A stretch of DNA of 64,000 nt from Paenibacillus sp. FSL R7-0345 (GTDB lineage: Bacteria > Bacillota > Bacilli > Paenibacillales > Paenibacillaceae). A program made the translations under genes and the position numbers. Below are positions 9,205 through 17,677 of this stretch, one piece after another (the first letter of the stretch is position 1; each line of letters starts with the position of its first letter). The notes under the pieces are model-generated. The model searched no databases and was not told the origin of the DNA. It saw nothing but the letters and a program-made list of their open reading frames with translations. The stretch lies in the NCBI RefSeq assembly GCF_038595055.1, contig NZ_CP152002.1:5860001-5924000 (forward strand), read 5' to 3'.

Positions 9205-10350
9205 TCACAGTACGTCCTCTTTAATATGCGTTTCTCCGAAGTCCTTGGTGTTGAACCAGTCTCCGCTGGCCGCCCAGGTAGAATCAAGCGGAATCCAGGC
9301 CTGCCTTTCAGGAATATAGACCTCGTTCCAGGCATGTGCCCCGTAGCCGCCTTGCCCGTCATAACCGCGCCCGGTGACAACACGCACCTGAAGCCCCTGT
9401 GAACGGCCCATAACTGCATACAGCCGCGCATAATCAATGCAGACACCCAGCCGGGTACCGAACGTGTCCACTGGCGTCTGCTCATGCCAGATCCCGTTCT
9501 GCTCATAATTGTCCGCCTTGGCGTAGTCATAGGTGATCCGCGAACCGATCCAGTCGTACAGCAGCTTCGCTTTCTCTTCCGGATCGGCAGCCTGTCCGGC
9601 AATATCCGCCGCCGCATCCTCAATATCCGGTGAGATGTCATGATCAATCACCTCATATTTGCGGCGGAGAATATCGTTCATCTCGGCGGCTACCGCCTTG
9701 CTCAGGACAGGCAGCCTGCTGCGCACATCCTCACCGGCAATCGGTTCAAATACCGCTGCTGCGCTCTGGCTGTAAATAGGGGAGGATTCGACATAGCGGC
9801 TGAAGCTGCTGTCGGGATTCAATCCTACCCCTATATAAAGGGCGAAGACCAGTACCAGTCCGCGGACCAGCCCCACGGCAAGACCGACAGCAGCACCGCT
9901 GAGCCGGCTGACCTGGCTGATCCTCCGTTCACGCGGCCGTTCCTTCCGCCTTGGGAGACGGAAGGGCAGAAACATGAACAGCAGCCCGAGCAGCGGCCGG
10001 ATCAGGGTGTAGGCTATCAGCAGCAGCAGGAAAAACCGCACCAGCGGCGAGCCCTCCAGCACTGAAACAGCGGTATAGTACAGCTGCTGCCAACCGCTAA
10101 GCCGGCTGTCCGGCAGCACGACTGACGCAGCCCAGGACTGGGCTAAGGGAGACATATACAGCGCCGCAGGAACGGCAATGAGCAGCGCCGCCGCAGTCAG
10201 CAGGCCTGTCCCCAGCAGGCCGAACAGCCCGCCCGCCGCCCGGCTGAAGCCGCGGCTCCAGCCCTGGAGGAGGGAAAAGAGCACAACCAGCAGCAGCAGG
10301 ATCGAGATGACATTAGCTTCAGTGAGGCTGGCTATCCAGCTGTTCAGCAT
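9205..10350 (-). CDS. Membrane protein with C-terminal transglutaminase-like domain
   Basis: 381 residues. Of two adjacent ATGs, the one at 10350 is preferred because GGAGG is 6 nt away; the ATG at 10356 touches the SD. The N-terminal 180 residues carry about five hydrophobic segments, and FSLLQGWSRGFSRAAGG recalls the start of CvpA-type proteins. The C-terminal half holds a transglutaminase-like Cys-His-Asp triad: LGVCIDYARLYA, GAHAWNEVY and WIPLDSTW. The catalytic domain is probably extracytoplasmic. Target unknown; members of this superfamily include cysteine proteases and cross-linkers. It sits between a small membrane protein (12 nt or more) and the class B PBP, consistent with a wall-related role. 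Confidence 0.85.
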   Translation of the reverse strand: MLNSWIASLTEANVISILLLLVVLFSLLQGWSRGFSRAAGGLFGLLGTGLLTAAALLIAVPAALYMSPLAQSWAASVVLPDSRLSGWQQLYYTAVSVLEGSPLVRFFLLLLIAYTLIRPLLGLLFMFLPFRLPRRKERPRERRISQVSRLSGAAVGLAVGLVRGLVLVFALYIGVGLNPDSSFSRYVESSPIYSQSAAAVFEPIAGEDVRSRLPVLSKAVAAEMNDILRRKYEVIDHDISPDIEDAAADIAGQAADPEEKAKLLYDWIGSRITYDYAKADNYEQNGIWHEQTPVDTFGTRLGVCIDYARLYAVMGRSQGLQVRVVTGRGYDGQGGYGAHAWNEVYIPERQAWIPLDSTWAASGDWFNTKDFGETHIKEDVL

Positions 10351-10367
10351 TTCCATCCTCCTTTATC

Positions 10368-10808
10368 CTAATTCCCGTTTTTTCGCGCTTCTTCTATAAA
10401 AGTCTTGGTCGTATCCGTAATGCTCCACTTGCCGAGACTGACACCGCGGAAGGTCACTTCGACCTTATCTTCTCCGGCCGCTCCCTTTACTTCAAGATTC
10501 GGCGTTGTAATGGTGAAGGTACCGTCTCCGCCCGAGGTATATTTGGCCTCTTTGGCCTCACTCAGCATCACTTCCTGTGCTTCGCTCTTCAGTGTGCTTA
10601 CCGTACTGTCCGCCACCTTGTTTACAGCATCGCCGATCTGATCCATCGTAACCCCGCTGTAAATGAACAGGCCGGCGATAATCACGATGACAATCGCCCA
10701 TTTCAGCATCGTCTTGACCAGATTAATAACGGCAAACAGAATAACAAGCACTATAACAATGACCAGCCAATTCTCTCTGATAAACTGTGACCATACTGCC
10801 GGATCCAT
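10368..10808 (-). CDS. Small membrane protein of unknown function
   Basis: 146 residues counted from ATG 10808. In-frame TTG (10811) and GTG (10817) starts lie closer to the AGGAG and cannot be excluded. Residues 15-53 hold two adjacent hydrophobic stretches (WLVIVIVLVILFAVI and WAIVIVIIAGLFIYSG). The remainder is a polar domain with alternating charged and beta-prone residues, ending FIEEARKNGN. I do not recognise the family. It precedes the transglutaminase gene by 17 nt on the same strand and so probably belongs to the same operon with the PBP. Confidence 0.75.
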   Translation of the reverse strand: MDPAVWSQFIRENWLVIVIVLVILFAVINLVKTMLKWAIVIVIIAGLFIYSGVTMDQIGDAVNKVADSTVSTLKSEAQEVMLSEAKEAKYTSGGDGTFTITTPNLEVKGAAGEDKVEVTFRGVSLGKWSITDTTKTFIEEARKNGN

Positions 10809-11055
10809 CAATTTCACAACACTCCTATCACAAATTTCATATTCATTATTATACATGAATGCCCCATATAATTCATGATTGCCTGCGGGTATACAGCCTA
10901 AACGAATAAAATGGTATAAGCCCCCGGGTGCACACGTAGAGTACAAGTAGGCTCTGCCGCAAGCTGTCCGCTGCTGCCATTCTATTTTAGTGTAAAAAAA
11001 AGAACCCCGGCATGCCCTTTCCAGGTAATGGCCGGCCCTTCCGGAGGTGTACACC

Positions 11056-12234
11056 TTGAAAACCGCACTGTGGCTTTATCTGTTTCTGTTTCTGGCTTTT
11101 TTTGATCTGCACGCCCAGTATCCGATTCTGACCCCGTTTGCCATGTCGCTCGGTGCGGGTCCCGCCTTCATCGGCTGGATGATGGGCATGTATTCGCTGA
11201 CCCACCTGCCCGGCAATCTGCTGGCAGGCGTACTGGTCGACAAGAATGGCAGCCGGCGCTACATTGTGTTCAGCCTTGTGACAGCCGGCTTAATACTGCT
11301 GCTGCAGGCTTACGCCCAGCTCCCCTGGCACCTGCTCGCGCTGCGGGCAGCCAGCGGCTTTGCGCTTGCCTTCCTCTCCCCGGCCTGCATGACGCTGCTG
11401 GCTTCGCTGTCGGATAATTCAGAAACGCAGGGTAAATACATGTCCGGACACGGCATTATTCATACCCTTGCCTCCGTGGTTTCTCCGGCAGCAGGTGCCT
11501 ATATTGTGCACAAGGCCGGCTATTCCGGCACCTTCAGCACACTGGGCTGGCTGCTGATTGCCACCGGGCTTATGGCTCTGGTCAGCGTACCGAAACATTC
11601 GCCTGCCCGTGCCCGCGCCGTGCAGCCGCAGCCGCAGTCTGCACTGGCCGAACCGCCCCGTGCAGCCCTTAAAGAAACAAAAACCAGCCGGCGGTATTAT
11701 CTGCTTCCGTTCTTTATCTCCTGCTCGCAGGGCGTCCTGTTCTTTGAACTCCCGCTGTCCCAGGGCCAGGACGGGATGGTATCTACCGGTGTGCTGCTCT
11801 CCCTGATGAGCCTCGGGGCGCTGGCCACACTCAGCCTGATGTTTCTAAACCGCCTGTCCCCGGCGGTCCGCATCGCTTGCGCCCTGCTCGGAATGGCGCT
11901 GTGCTTCTTTACTCTCGCAGCCTTTGACAGTATACCGGCAGGCGCCGTCCTGTTTGTGCTGGGAGCCGCAAAGGGTGTACTGTTTCCGGCGATGGCCTCC
12001 CTGTTCATCAGCCTTGGAAATGGCGGCCGGCTGGGCCGCACCTTCTCGCTGCAGTCGATCGCCATGTCGCTTGGCGCTTTTGCCGGACCGGTCGCCGCCG
12101 GGCAGCTGCGCGGATATGTCTCGCCTTATTTCATTGCCTTTGTGCTGCTTATGACCGCGATCCTGCTGCTCCCGCCTAAAGGGGACAGCCTGCATTCATC
12201 ATATCGTCCCGGCTTAAACACTCCGGCAGCATGA
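11056..12234 (+). CDS. MFS transporter
   Basis: 392 residues from TTG 11056. The SD GGAGGT is 7 nt upstream; an earlier in-frame GTG at 11047 overlaps that SD and is unlikely. About 12 hydrophobic segments. The loop 2-3 motif A appears as GVLVDKNGSRRYI and a central hydrophilic linker (KHSPARARAVQPQPQ) separates the halves. The substrate cannot be deduced. It stands alone, divergent from the minus-strand envelope genes, and is followed by a good terminator. Confidence 0.85.
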   Translation: MKTALWLYLFLFLAFFDLHAQYPILTPFAMSLGAGPAFIGWMMGMYSLTHLPGNLLAGVLVDKNGSRRYIVFSLVTAGLILLLQAYAQLPWHLLALRAASGFALAFLSPACMTLLASLSDNSETQGKYMSGHGIIHTLASVVSPAAGAYIVHKAGYSGTFSTLGWLLIATGLMALVSVPKHSPARARAVQPQPQSALAEPPRAALKETKTSRRYYLLPFFISCSQGVLFFELPLSQGQDGMVSTGVLLSLMSLGALATLSLMFLNRLSPAVRIACALLGMALCFFTLAAFDSIPAGAVLFVLGAAKGVLFPAMASLFISLGNGGRLGRTFSLQSIAMSLGAFAGPVAAGQLRGYVSPYFIAFVLLMTAILLLPPKGDSLHSSYRPGLNTPAA

Positions 12235-12319
12235 AACAACAAGACGGCATAGCAACAACCCGGCTGTTAACAAAAGCCGCTAAAGTCCGCAGCATTTTGC
12301 CGCTAAAATCAGCCATTCA

Positions 12320-12353
12320 TCACCCGGCCTCTGCCGGGTGATCTTTCTTTTTC
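12320..12353 (+). terminator. Terminator after the MFS gene
   Basis: Perfect stem TCACCCGGC / GCCGGGTGA with a 4-nt loop (12320-12341), followed by TCTTTCTTTTT. Confidence 0.9.
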
Positions 12354-12508
12354 CGACATTTCCCGGGTAATGATTGCAATACTGTCGCATCCGGGTGTTA
12401 AAAATGACGAAGCTTAGGTAAAATAACAGATAAGTACCGCATTAATGTTTAATCCGCTTAAGCTTACCCGTTCTATCCGTACAATTTAAGAGCCAGAGGT
12501 GACACCTT

Positions 12509-12865
12509 ATGTCCATTACCATTATAGTCGAAGGCAAAAACGACAAGAGCCGGCTGCGCCGCGTGCTTAGTCCGGAGGTCGACATTATGTGTACCTTCGG
12601 TACGCTAAATACGCTGAAACTGGATTCCCTGCGCCGAAAAATCGGGGACGGCGAAGTATACCTTTACATGGATAATGACAGCTCCGGCAAAAAAATCCGC
12701 GGCATTCTGCGTGACGCATTCCCGGATGCCGTTCATATCTATACCCGCAAAGGGTACGCCGGTGTAGAAGGCACTCCGGATGAATACAGCATTACCCAGC
12801 TTGAAAAGGCCGGTCTGGAGGAGTACATCATCTATCCGCAGCCGCTTCCATATCCTGATAGGTAA
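12509..12865 (+). CDS. Toprim domain protein (YusF-like)
   Basis: 118 residues, ATG 12509 with AGAGGTGA 9 nt upstream. It is a stand-alone Toprim domain: the N-terminal glutamate motif IIVEGKNDKSRL and the acidic motif YLYMDNDSSGKKIR (the DxD equivalent) are both present. Toprim domains catalyse metal-dependent phosphoryl transfer in primases, topoisomerases and M5 RNase. Short single-domain members like B. subtilis YusF have no assigned role that I know of. It is convergent with the SCO gene; a shared hairpin at 12872-12926 separates them. Confidence 0.82.
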   Translation: MSITIIVEGKNDKSRLRRVLSPEVDIMCTFGTLNTLKLDSLRRKIGDGEVYLYMDNDSSGKKIRGILRDAFPDAVHIYTRKGYAGVEGTPDEYSITQLEKAGLEEYIIYPQPLPYPDR

Positions 12866-12871
12866 CATATG

Positions 12872-12926
12872 AAAAGAAGCCTTGTTCACCTCCGCGCAAG
12901 CAGCGGAGCCGGACAAGGCTTCTTTT
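12872..12926. terminator. Bidirectional terminator
   Basis: Long stem AAAAGAAGCCTTGT / ACAAGGCTTCTTTT (12872-12885 with 12913-12926), with a second small hairpin (TCCGC/GCGGA) in the loop. A-rich and T-rich arms on both sides let it end both the Toprim gene (+) and the SCO gene (-). Confidence 0.88.
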
Positions 12927-12942
12927 AGTAACAGTACAGCAG

Positions 12943-13560
12943 TTAATCACGGGCCAGCTTCTTCAGGGAATCTGCAAGGAACTCAGGCGTTATATTCTCC
13001 GTATCCCCCGCATCATACAGGCCGCGCAGCTGATTGTTCCGGTCTACCAGACCGATCAGATTGGCATGGGCAAAGTTATCCTTGTTGTTCCCGTAGATAA
13101 GCACCTTGAAGGAGTCTGATGCCAGCTTGCGCACCTGCTCCTGATCGCCCCGCAGAAAGTACCAGCCGTTATAATCCGCATGAAAACGGTCAGCGAACGT
13201 CCTGATGGCTTCGCGTGTATCATTCTCGGGGTCGAAGGAGATCGAGACAAACGCCGTATCCTTGCCGAAGCTGCCTTCCTTAGCCAACAGATCCTGGGTT
13301 TCCGACAGCATATACGTAGTAATAGGACATACATCGGGACACTCGGTAAAAAAGAAATACACCAGCCGCGCCTTCCCTTGCGTATCTGCCAGCGTAATCT
13401 GTTTACCGTCTACATTTTCCAGAGAGAAGTCCTGTACTTCCCCGATAACCGGCAGCTTGCTTTTGGCCAGCCCCATTGAGTTGACTGCCAGAAAAACCGC
13501 CAGACCTAAGGCAATCAAAAGCAGCAGCCAGGTCCATTTGTAACGCTTCAAGGTTTGCAC
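12943..13560 (-). CDS. SCO1/SenC family copper chaperone
   Basis: 205 residues from GTG 13560 (GGGGAG 8 nt upstream). An N-terminal membrane anchor (about residues 10-28) places the thioredoxin-like domain outside the membrane. The copper ligands are Cys74 and Cys78 in the CPDVC motif plus His165 in NFAHANLIG. SCO proteins deliver copper to the CuA site of cytochrome c oxidase subunit II. It directly follows heme O synthase (17 nt gap), so the two form a cytochrome oxidase assembly operon. Confidence 0.93.
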   Translation of the reverse strand: MQTLKRYKWTWLLLLIALGLAVFLAVNSMGLAKSKLPVIGEVQDFSLENVDGKQITLADTQGKARLVYFFFTECPDVCPITTYMLSETQDLLAKEGSFGKDTAFVSISFDPENDTREAIRTFADRFHADYNGWYFLRGDQEQVRKLASDSFKVLIYGNNKDNFAHANLIGLVDRNNQLRGLYDAGDTENITPEFLADSLKKLARD

Positions 13561-13577
13561 AGGCTTCTCTCCCCTCT

Positions 13578-14510
13578 TTATCCGTGGATCGTATTCAGTA
13601 CAAGCGCGATCAGACTGACAGTGAGGTAGTTAATGGAGAAAAAGAAATTTTTCTTGGCCCAGGCATCATCATCCTTTGCCTTAAAGCCGATTATAGTCAG
13701 GTACAGCCAGGCAACAGACAAACCAAGTGATATGACGAGATAAAAAATCCCTGCATAATCATATGCATACATGAGCACTGGAACAGGCAGCAGCAGCGCT
13801 ACATAAGGAATCATCTGAAACTTAGTGCGCCGGACTCCCTTTACTACCGGGAGCAGCGGAAAGCCTGCAGCTCTGTACTCCTCTTTGCGGCGGATGCCCA
13901 GAGCCCAGAAATGGGGCGGCTGCCACAGGAAAAGCATGGCGAACAGCAGCCAGGCGCCAAGATCAACCTTGCCCGTAACGGCGACATATCCGATAACCGG
14001 CGGCATTGCGCCGGAGATGGCACCGACCGAGGTGCTCCAGGTTGAAGTTCTTTTGAGCCAAAGCGTATAAACAACAACATACACGAACACGCCGACAATG
14101 CCGAACAGTCCGGCCAGGACGCCGCAGAAGGCAAACAGTACAGCCATACCGGCTATACCCAGCCCGATGGCATACATCAGCACTACATTAGGTTTCAGCC
14201 TGCCGGTTGGCAGCCCGCGCTCGCGTGTCCGTTCCATTTTCATATCCAGATCACGGTCGAAATAGTTGTTAAACACACAGGCCGAAGCCATTACGAGCAT
14301 CGTTCCAAGGAGCGTCAGGATTAATTTGCCGTACTGCACATCCCAGCCCGATGCCACCCAGTAGCCCGCAAAGGCAGCGATCAGGTTGGAGCGGATAATG
14401 CCCGGCTTGGTTACTGTAATAAAATCGCGCCAGCCGGCGCCCTCCCGGGGCGACTTGGCCTTTGCTCCTGCGGAATCGGAAGAGGCCTGATATCTCAATT
14501 GATTGTCCAC
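13578..14510 (-). CDS. ctaB: Heme O synthase (protoheme IX farnesyltransferase)
   Basis: 310 residues from GTG 14510, which has GGAGG 10 nt upstream. The frame extends to 14567 but lacks an SD there. A UbiA-superfamily prenyltransferase with about nine membrane segments. The Asp-rich substrate motifs are NNYFDRDLDMKMERTRER and the later region around KEEYRAAGFPLLPVVKG. It attaches a farnesyl group to heme B to make heme O, which CtaA converts to heme A. It is followed by the SCO gene. A perfect 14-bp palindrome (14577-14590) lies in its promoter region. Confidence 0.95.
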   Translation of the reverse strand: MDNQLRYQASSDSAGAKAKSPREGAGWRDFITVTKPGIIRSNLIAAFAGYWVASGWDVQYGKLILTLLGTMLVMASACVFNNYFDRDLDMKMERTRERGLPTGRLKPNVVLMYAIGLGIAGMAVLFAFCGVLAGLFGIVGVFVYVVVYTLWLKRTSTWSTSVGAISGAMPPVIGYVAVTGKVDLGAWLLFAMLFLWQPPHFWALGIRRKEEYRAAGFPLLPVVKGVRRTKFQMIPYVALLLPVPVLMYAYDYAGIFYLVISLGLSVAWLYLTIIGFKAKDDDAWAKKNFFFSINYLTVSLIALVLNTIHG

Positions 14511-14576
14511 GTTTGGTGTTCCTCCTTCTAAGGGACTTCTAAGCATTCTATTGGAGCTACAGATCATTTTACATCG

Positions 14577-14590
14577 TTCTCAATTGAGAA
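14577..14590. promoter_or_regulatory. Perfect palindrome upstream of ctaB
   Basis: TTCTCAATTGAGAA is fully self-complementary and lies 67-80 nt before the ctaB start in the 262-bp divergent region between ctaB and the YdjM-like gene. It could be an operator for a dimeric repressor. The regulator is unknown. Confidence 0.4.
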
Positions 14591-14772
14591 AAATATTCAC
14601 TCCGCTGTTAACTTTATCATATCAAACCGCAAAAGACTTTGACAATCATTGACCAGGATGTTCATCAATTTGACAATTACGTGACTTTATTTATTTCTGT
14701 TCCGTTTAAATAAGTCAGCTTAAAATTGGGTAGTTATTAATAGAGAACTTCCGTACAAAGGAGATCTGACCA

Positions 14773-15777
14773 ATGGATACAGCAACACATTTTGTAATGG
14801 GCCTCGGACTTGCCGGACTATCCTTCGTTGATCCTGTCGTGGCCTCGCAGCCTACCCTGGCCGGAGCCGTCATGATCGCCACTGTACTGGCTTCTCAAGC
14901 CCCGGATGCCGACACTGCACTGCGTCTTAAAAATAATGCCGTGTACATCCGCAACCACCGGGGAATCACCCATTCACTGCCCTTCCTCCTGCTGTGGCCG
15001 GCTTTGATTACCGTCGTAATCGGCCCGTTATTCGGCTTTACGGATCTGCAGGCTTTAGGCCATATTGCGCTCTGGAGCTTTATCGGCGTAGCCGTCCATG
15101 TCTTCACAGATCTGTTTAACACCTATGGAACCCAGGCTGCCCGCCCGTTCACCGAGAAATGGGTCGCGTGGAACATCATCCATATCTTTGATCCGTTCAT
15201 CTTTGGCAGCCATGCAGCTGCGATCATTCTCTGGATTAGCGGTATTGTGCCTCCGGCTCCGCTGTTCACCATCCTGTATATCTGCGTAGCTGCTTATTAT
15301 GTCTGGCGGACGGTTGTGCATGCCCGGATCACACACAATATCAGGAACAAGGATATGCACCATGATACCGGTGACCGCTATATTGTTATCCCTTCAATCT
15401 CGCCGACGCGCTGGAATGTGGTTAAAGCCAAGACCGACGGCAGCTACAATGTCGGTGTGTTGAATGGAGGACGGCTGGAATGGTTCAAGCATGCTGTATG
15501 CTCCACCCACCCGGCAGTAGAGCATTCCAAGTCACATCCCGATGTCCAGGCCTTTCTGTATTTTACTTCCTATGCCGTGGCCGAAGTCGAGGAACTCTCC
15601 TCCGGTTATATTGTACGCTGGGGGGATGTACGTTATTTACACCGCAAGCAATTCCCTTTCGTGGCAGTGCTGGCTATGGACAGTGAATATCATGTGCTTA
15701 ACACCTATGTCGGCTGGCTCAGCAGCGAAAAGCTGGAGGAACGGTTCGCCATTGATCCCGGTTCAATGAAGCTGTAG
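14773..15777 (+). CDS. YdjM/YfhP-type membrane-bound metal-dependent hydrolase
   Basis: 334 residues, ATG 14773 with AAAGGAG 10 nt upstream. The N-terminal 200 residues are the DUF457/YdjM domain: MDTATHFVMGLGLAG, the acidic PDADTALRL, the histidine motif RNHRGITHSLPF and HVFTDLFNTYGTQ, with five or so membrane segments between them. The histidine/aspartate set resembles phospholipase C-type metal sites. The C-terminal third is soluble. The length is like B. subtilis YfhP (about 330). Biological substrate unknown. It is divergent from ctaB. Confidence 0.87.
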   Translation: MDTATHFVMGLGLAGLSFVDPVVASQPTLAGAVMIATVLASQAPDADTALRLKNNAVYIRNHRGITHSLPFLLLWPALITVVIGPLFGFTDLQALGHIALWSFIGVAVHVFTDLFNTYGTQAARPFTEKWVAWNIIHIFDPFIFGSHAAAIILWISGIVPPAPLFTILYICVAAYYVWRTVVHARITHNIRNKDMHHDTGDRYIVIPSISPTRWNVVKAKTDGSYNVGVLNGGRLEWFKHAVCSTHPAVEHSKSHPDVQAFLYFTSYAVAEVEELSSGYIVRWGDVRYLHRKQFPFVAVLAMDSEYHVLNTYVGWLSSEKLEERFAIDPGSMKL

Positions 15778-15800
15778 CGTCACAGTTTATTCAAAAAGCT

Positions 15801-15850
15801 CAGGCAGGACGGCATTTTCCACATCCAGGGAATGGCCGCTCTGCCTGTTT
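15801..15850 (+). terminator. Probable terminator after the YdjM-like gene
   Basis: Imperfect stem CAGGCAG...CGGCATT / AATGGCCG...CTGCCTG (15801-15847) followed by a short TTT. Position 24 nt after the stop fits. Confidence 0.6.
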
Positions 15851-15983
15851 CACTTTCAGCTCCCATGTATTTCCCCCTCTTGACGCCTGCGGCTGCTTAG
15901 GGCACAATCTCCATAAAGCGTTTTCAGTAGAAATTCTTCATTTTTGCAGATATTCCCTTCTTTTATTCTCTTGCTTTACACAC

Positions 15984-16018
15984 AAAAAAAATCCTGCAGG
16001 GCAAAAACCCTGCAGGAT
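15984..16018 (-). terminator. Terminator reading leftward, probably for trpS
   Basis: Perfect 11-bp stem ATCCTGCAGGG / CCCTGCAGGAT (15991-16001 with 16008-16018) followed on the minus strand by seven Ts. The only minus-strand gene upstream is trpS, whose stop is at 16248. The trpS transcript would therefore run antisense through the small plus-strand gene before ending here. Confidence 0.75.
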
Positions 16019-16056
16019 CCATTCATTCGCTATTATAGAAAGGAAGGCTGGCTGAT

Positions 16057-16251
16057 ATGGGTAAAGGTCTGTCACTCTGGTTCGCAACATCTTCAATACT
16101 GATTCTTACAGCCGCTTCAATCTCTATTAGTTACAACATCTGGCTGGCACTGCTGCTGGGCCTGCTCTGCATCCTTAATATCGGCTGGGGCTTTGTCCTC
16201 AAAGCCAGATTGAGACGCAAAGCGGAAGCGGGAGCGCAGCGTTCCTCTTAA
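16057..16251 (+). CDS. Small membrane protein
   Basis: 64 residues with AAGGAAGG about 11 nt before ATG 16057. Two hydrophobic segments (LWFATSSILILTAASISI and IWLALLLGLLCILNIGWGF) followed by a basic tail (KARLRRKAEAGAQRSS), i.e. a hairpin with the C-terminus inside. No family recognised. The TAA (16249-16251) overlaps the trpS stop codon on the other strand by two bases, so the two genes are tail to tail with no room for a terminator between them. Confidence 0.65.
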   Translation: MGKGLSLWFATSSILILTAASISISYNIWLALLLGLLCILNIGWGFVLKARLRRKAEAGAQRSS

Positions 16252-17237
16252 CGGTATGGCAGGAAGCCCATCCGTTCCTTCACTTCAGCGAGCGTCTGGG
16301 AGGCTACGCTGCGGGCGCGTTCTGCACCCTGGGCCAGAATCTCATCCAGCATACCCGAGCTGCGGATTTCCTGATACCGCTGCTGCAGCGGCTCCAGTGT
16401 AGCCACCAGCACCTCGCCCAGATTCTTTTTGAAGCCCCCGTACATCTGCCCTTCATACTGATCGGCAATCTGCTGCAGGCTCAGGCCGGAGCACTCTGCA
16501 TAAATGCTCATTAGATTGCTGATCTCCGGCTTGTTCGCCGGATCGTATACAACCTCACGCCCTGAATCCGTTGTCGCCCGGCTGATTTTTTTACGGATCA
16601 CATCAGGCGGATCGAGCAGTGCAATAAAGCTGCCGGCATTAGGATTGCTCTTGCTCATTTTTTTGCTTGCATCGTCCAGTGACATGATCCGTGCGCCTAC
16701 TTCCGGAATGTACGGGGCGGGAACAGTGAAGAAATCGCCAAAGCGGTGGTTAAAGCGTCCCGCCAGGTCACGGGTCAATTCCAGATGCTGCTTCTGGTCT
16801 TCCCCTACCGGCACGAGATCAGCGTTGTAGACAAGGATATCAGCCGCCATCAGCGACGGATATACGAACAGGCCTGCGCCAACCGAATCTTTGCCGGAGG
16901 ATTTGTCCTTGAACTGCGTCATCCTTTCCAGCTCGCCCATAGCGGTCAATGTGGTCAGAATCCAGCCCAGCTCTGCGTGCTGGGGTACATGTGACTGCAT
17001 ATACACGTTGGAAATTTTCGGATCAATCCCTGCGGCAAGATAGAGCGCTGCAACCGACTGAGAATTTTCACGCAGTGCAGCAGGGTCCTGGGCCACTGTA
17101 ATGGCGTGCAGATCCACCACCATAAAGAAGCATTCATGCTCCTGCTGCAGTTTCACGAAATTTTTAATCGCTCCGATATAGTTGCCGAGAGTCAGGGAAC
17201 CGCTGGGCTGAATGCCCGACAATACTTTTTTTGCCAT
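16248..17237 (-). CDS. trpS: Tryptophanyl-tRNA synthetase
   Basis: 329 residues from ATG 17237 (MAKKVLSGIQPSG), with GGAGGT 10 nt upstream. Class I aminoacyl-tRNA synthetase charging tRNA-Trp. The HIGH-like motif is in SGSLTLGNYIGA and the KMSKS loop is intact (KKMSKSNPN). The length is the usual 325-335. Expression is controlled by a T-box leader (17283-17540) preceded by a consensus promoter. Its terminator is displaced 230 bp downstream, beyond the overlapping small gene. Confidence 0.97.
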   Translation of the reverse strand: MAKKVLSGIQPSGSLTLGNYIGAIKNFVKLQQEHECFFMVVDLHAITVAQDPAALRENSQSVAALYLAAGIDPKISNVYMQSHVPQHAELGWILTTLTAMGELERMTQFKDKSSGKDSVGAGLFVYPSLMAADILVYNADLVPVGEDQKQHLELTRDLAGRFNHRFGDFFTVPAPYIPEVGARIMSLDDASKKMSKSNPNAGSFIALLDPPDVIRKKISRATTDSGREVVYDPANKPEISNLMSIYAECSGLSLQQIADQYEGQMYGGFKKNLGEVLVATLEPLQQRYQEIRSSGMLDEILAQGAERARSVASQTLAEVKERMGFLPYR

Positions 17238-17282
17238 GTTAATGATTACCTCCATTCGTTAATTCCTATTTACGCAAACGCA

Positions 17283-17540
17283 AAAAGGCCCCACATCCGC
17301 AAGGGACGTGAGACCGTGGTGCCACCCTTATTCGCTGCCTGGCAAGCTCCAGGTGGAACCATGCACAAAACAGCCTTAGCTTCCGGTAACGGGGAAGAGC
17401 CGTCCGGTCTACTAAGGCCTGCAGCCTGTTCAATCGCGGCGCTCAAGGGTCCATTCAGCCAGGAGTGTCCTGCCGGTTCGCATCAACCACCGGTTTTCTG
17501 AAGGCGCACTTTCTGCTTACTTGTCCCTGTCATCGCATTG
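17283..17540 (-). ncRNA. T-box leader of trpS
   Basis: Read on the minus strand it opens with GATGACAGGGACAAGTA and an AGAAAGT stretch, as T-box stem I does. Near the 3' end it has the T-box sequence AGGGTGGCACCACGG, then a terminator hairpin (stem around CTCACGTCC / GGATGTGGGG) and CTTTTT at about 17287. A TGG triplet in CCGGTGGTTGATG is a plausible specifier for tRNA-Trp. Uncharged tRNA-Trp would stabilise the antiterminator and allow trpS transcription. Confidence 0.93.
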
Positions 17541-17561
17541 TAATCATATCTTAATGCATTC

Positions 17562-17590
17562 ATCATAGAGCGATCCCCCGAAGTTGTCAA
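17562..17590 (-). promoter_or_regulatory. Sigma-A promoter of the trpS T-box transcript
   Basis: TTGACA (-35, 17590-17585) and TATGAT (-10, 17567-17562) with a 17-nt spacer, placing the start just before the T-box stem I. Confidence 0.85.
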
Positions 17591-17595
17591 ATCGC

Positions 17596-17625
17596 TTATC
17601 CACAGCCGGATAAATCTGTTATGAT
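17596..17625 (+). promoter_or_regulatory. Promoter of the aldose epimerase gene
   Basis: TTATCC and an extended -10 TGTTATGAT (TATGAT at 17620) with an 18-nt spacer, 52 nt before the start codon and divergent from the trpS promoter. Confidence 0.55.
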
Positions 17626-17677
17626 AAAGGTAATCGTGTTCTATGCAATCAAGTTAAGTTAAAGGAGCATATCTCTT

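Noticed and set aside
17283..17540. Small ORF in the trpS leader
   Set aside because: The stretch is explained by the T-box leader structure and terminator.
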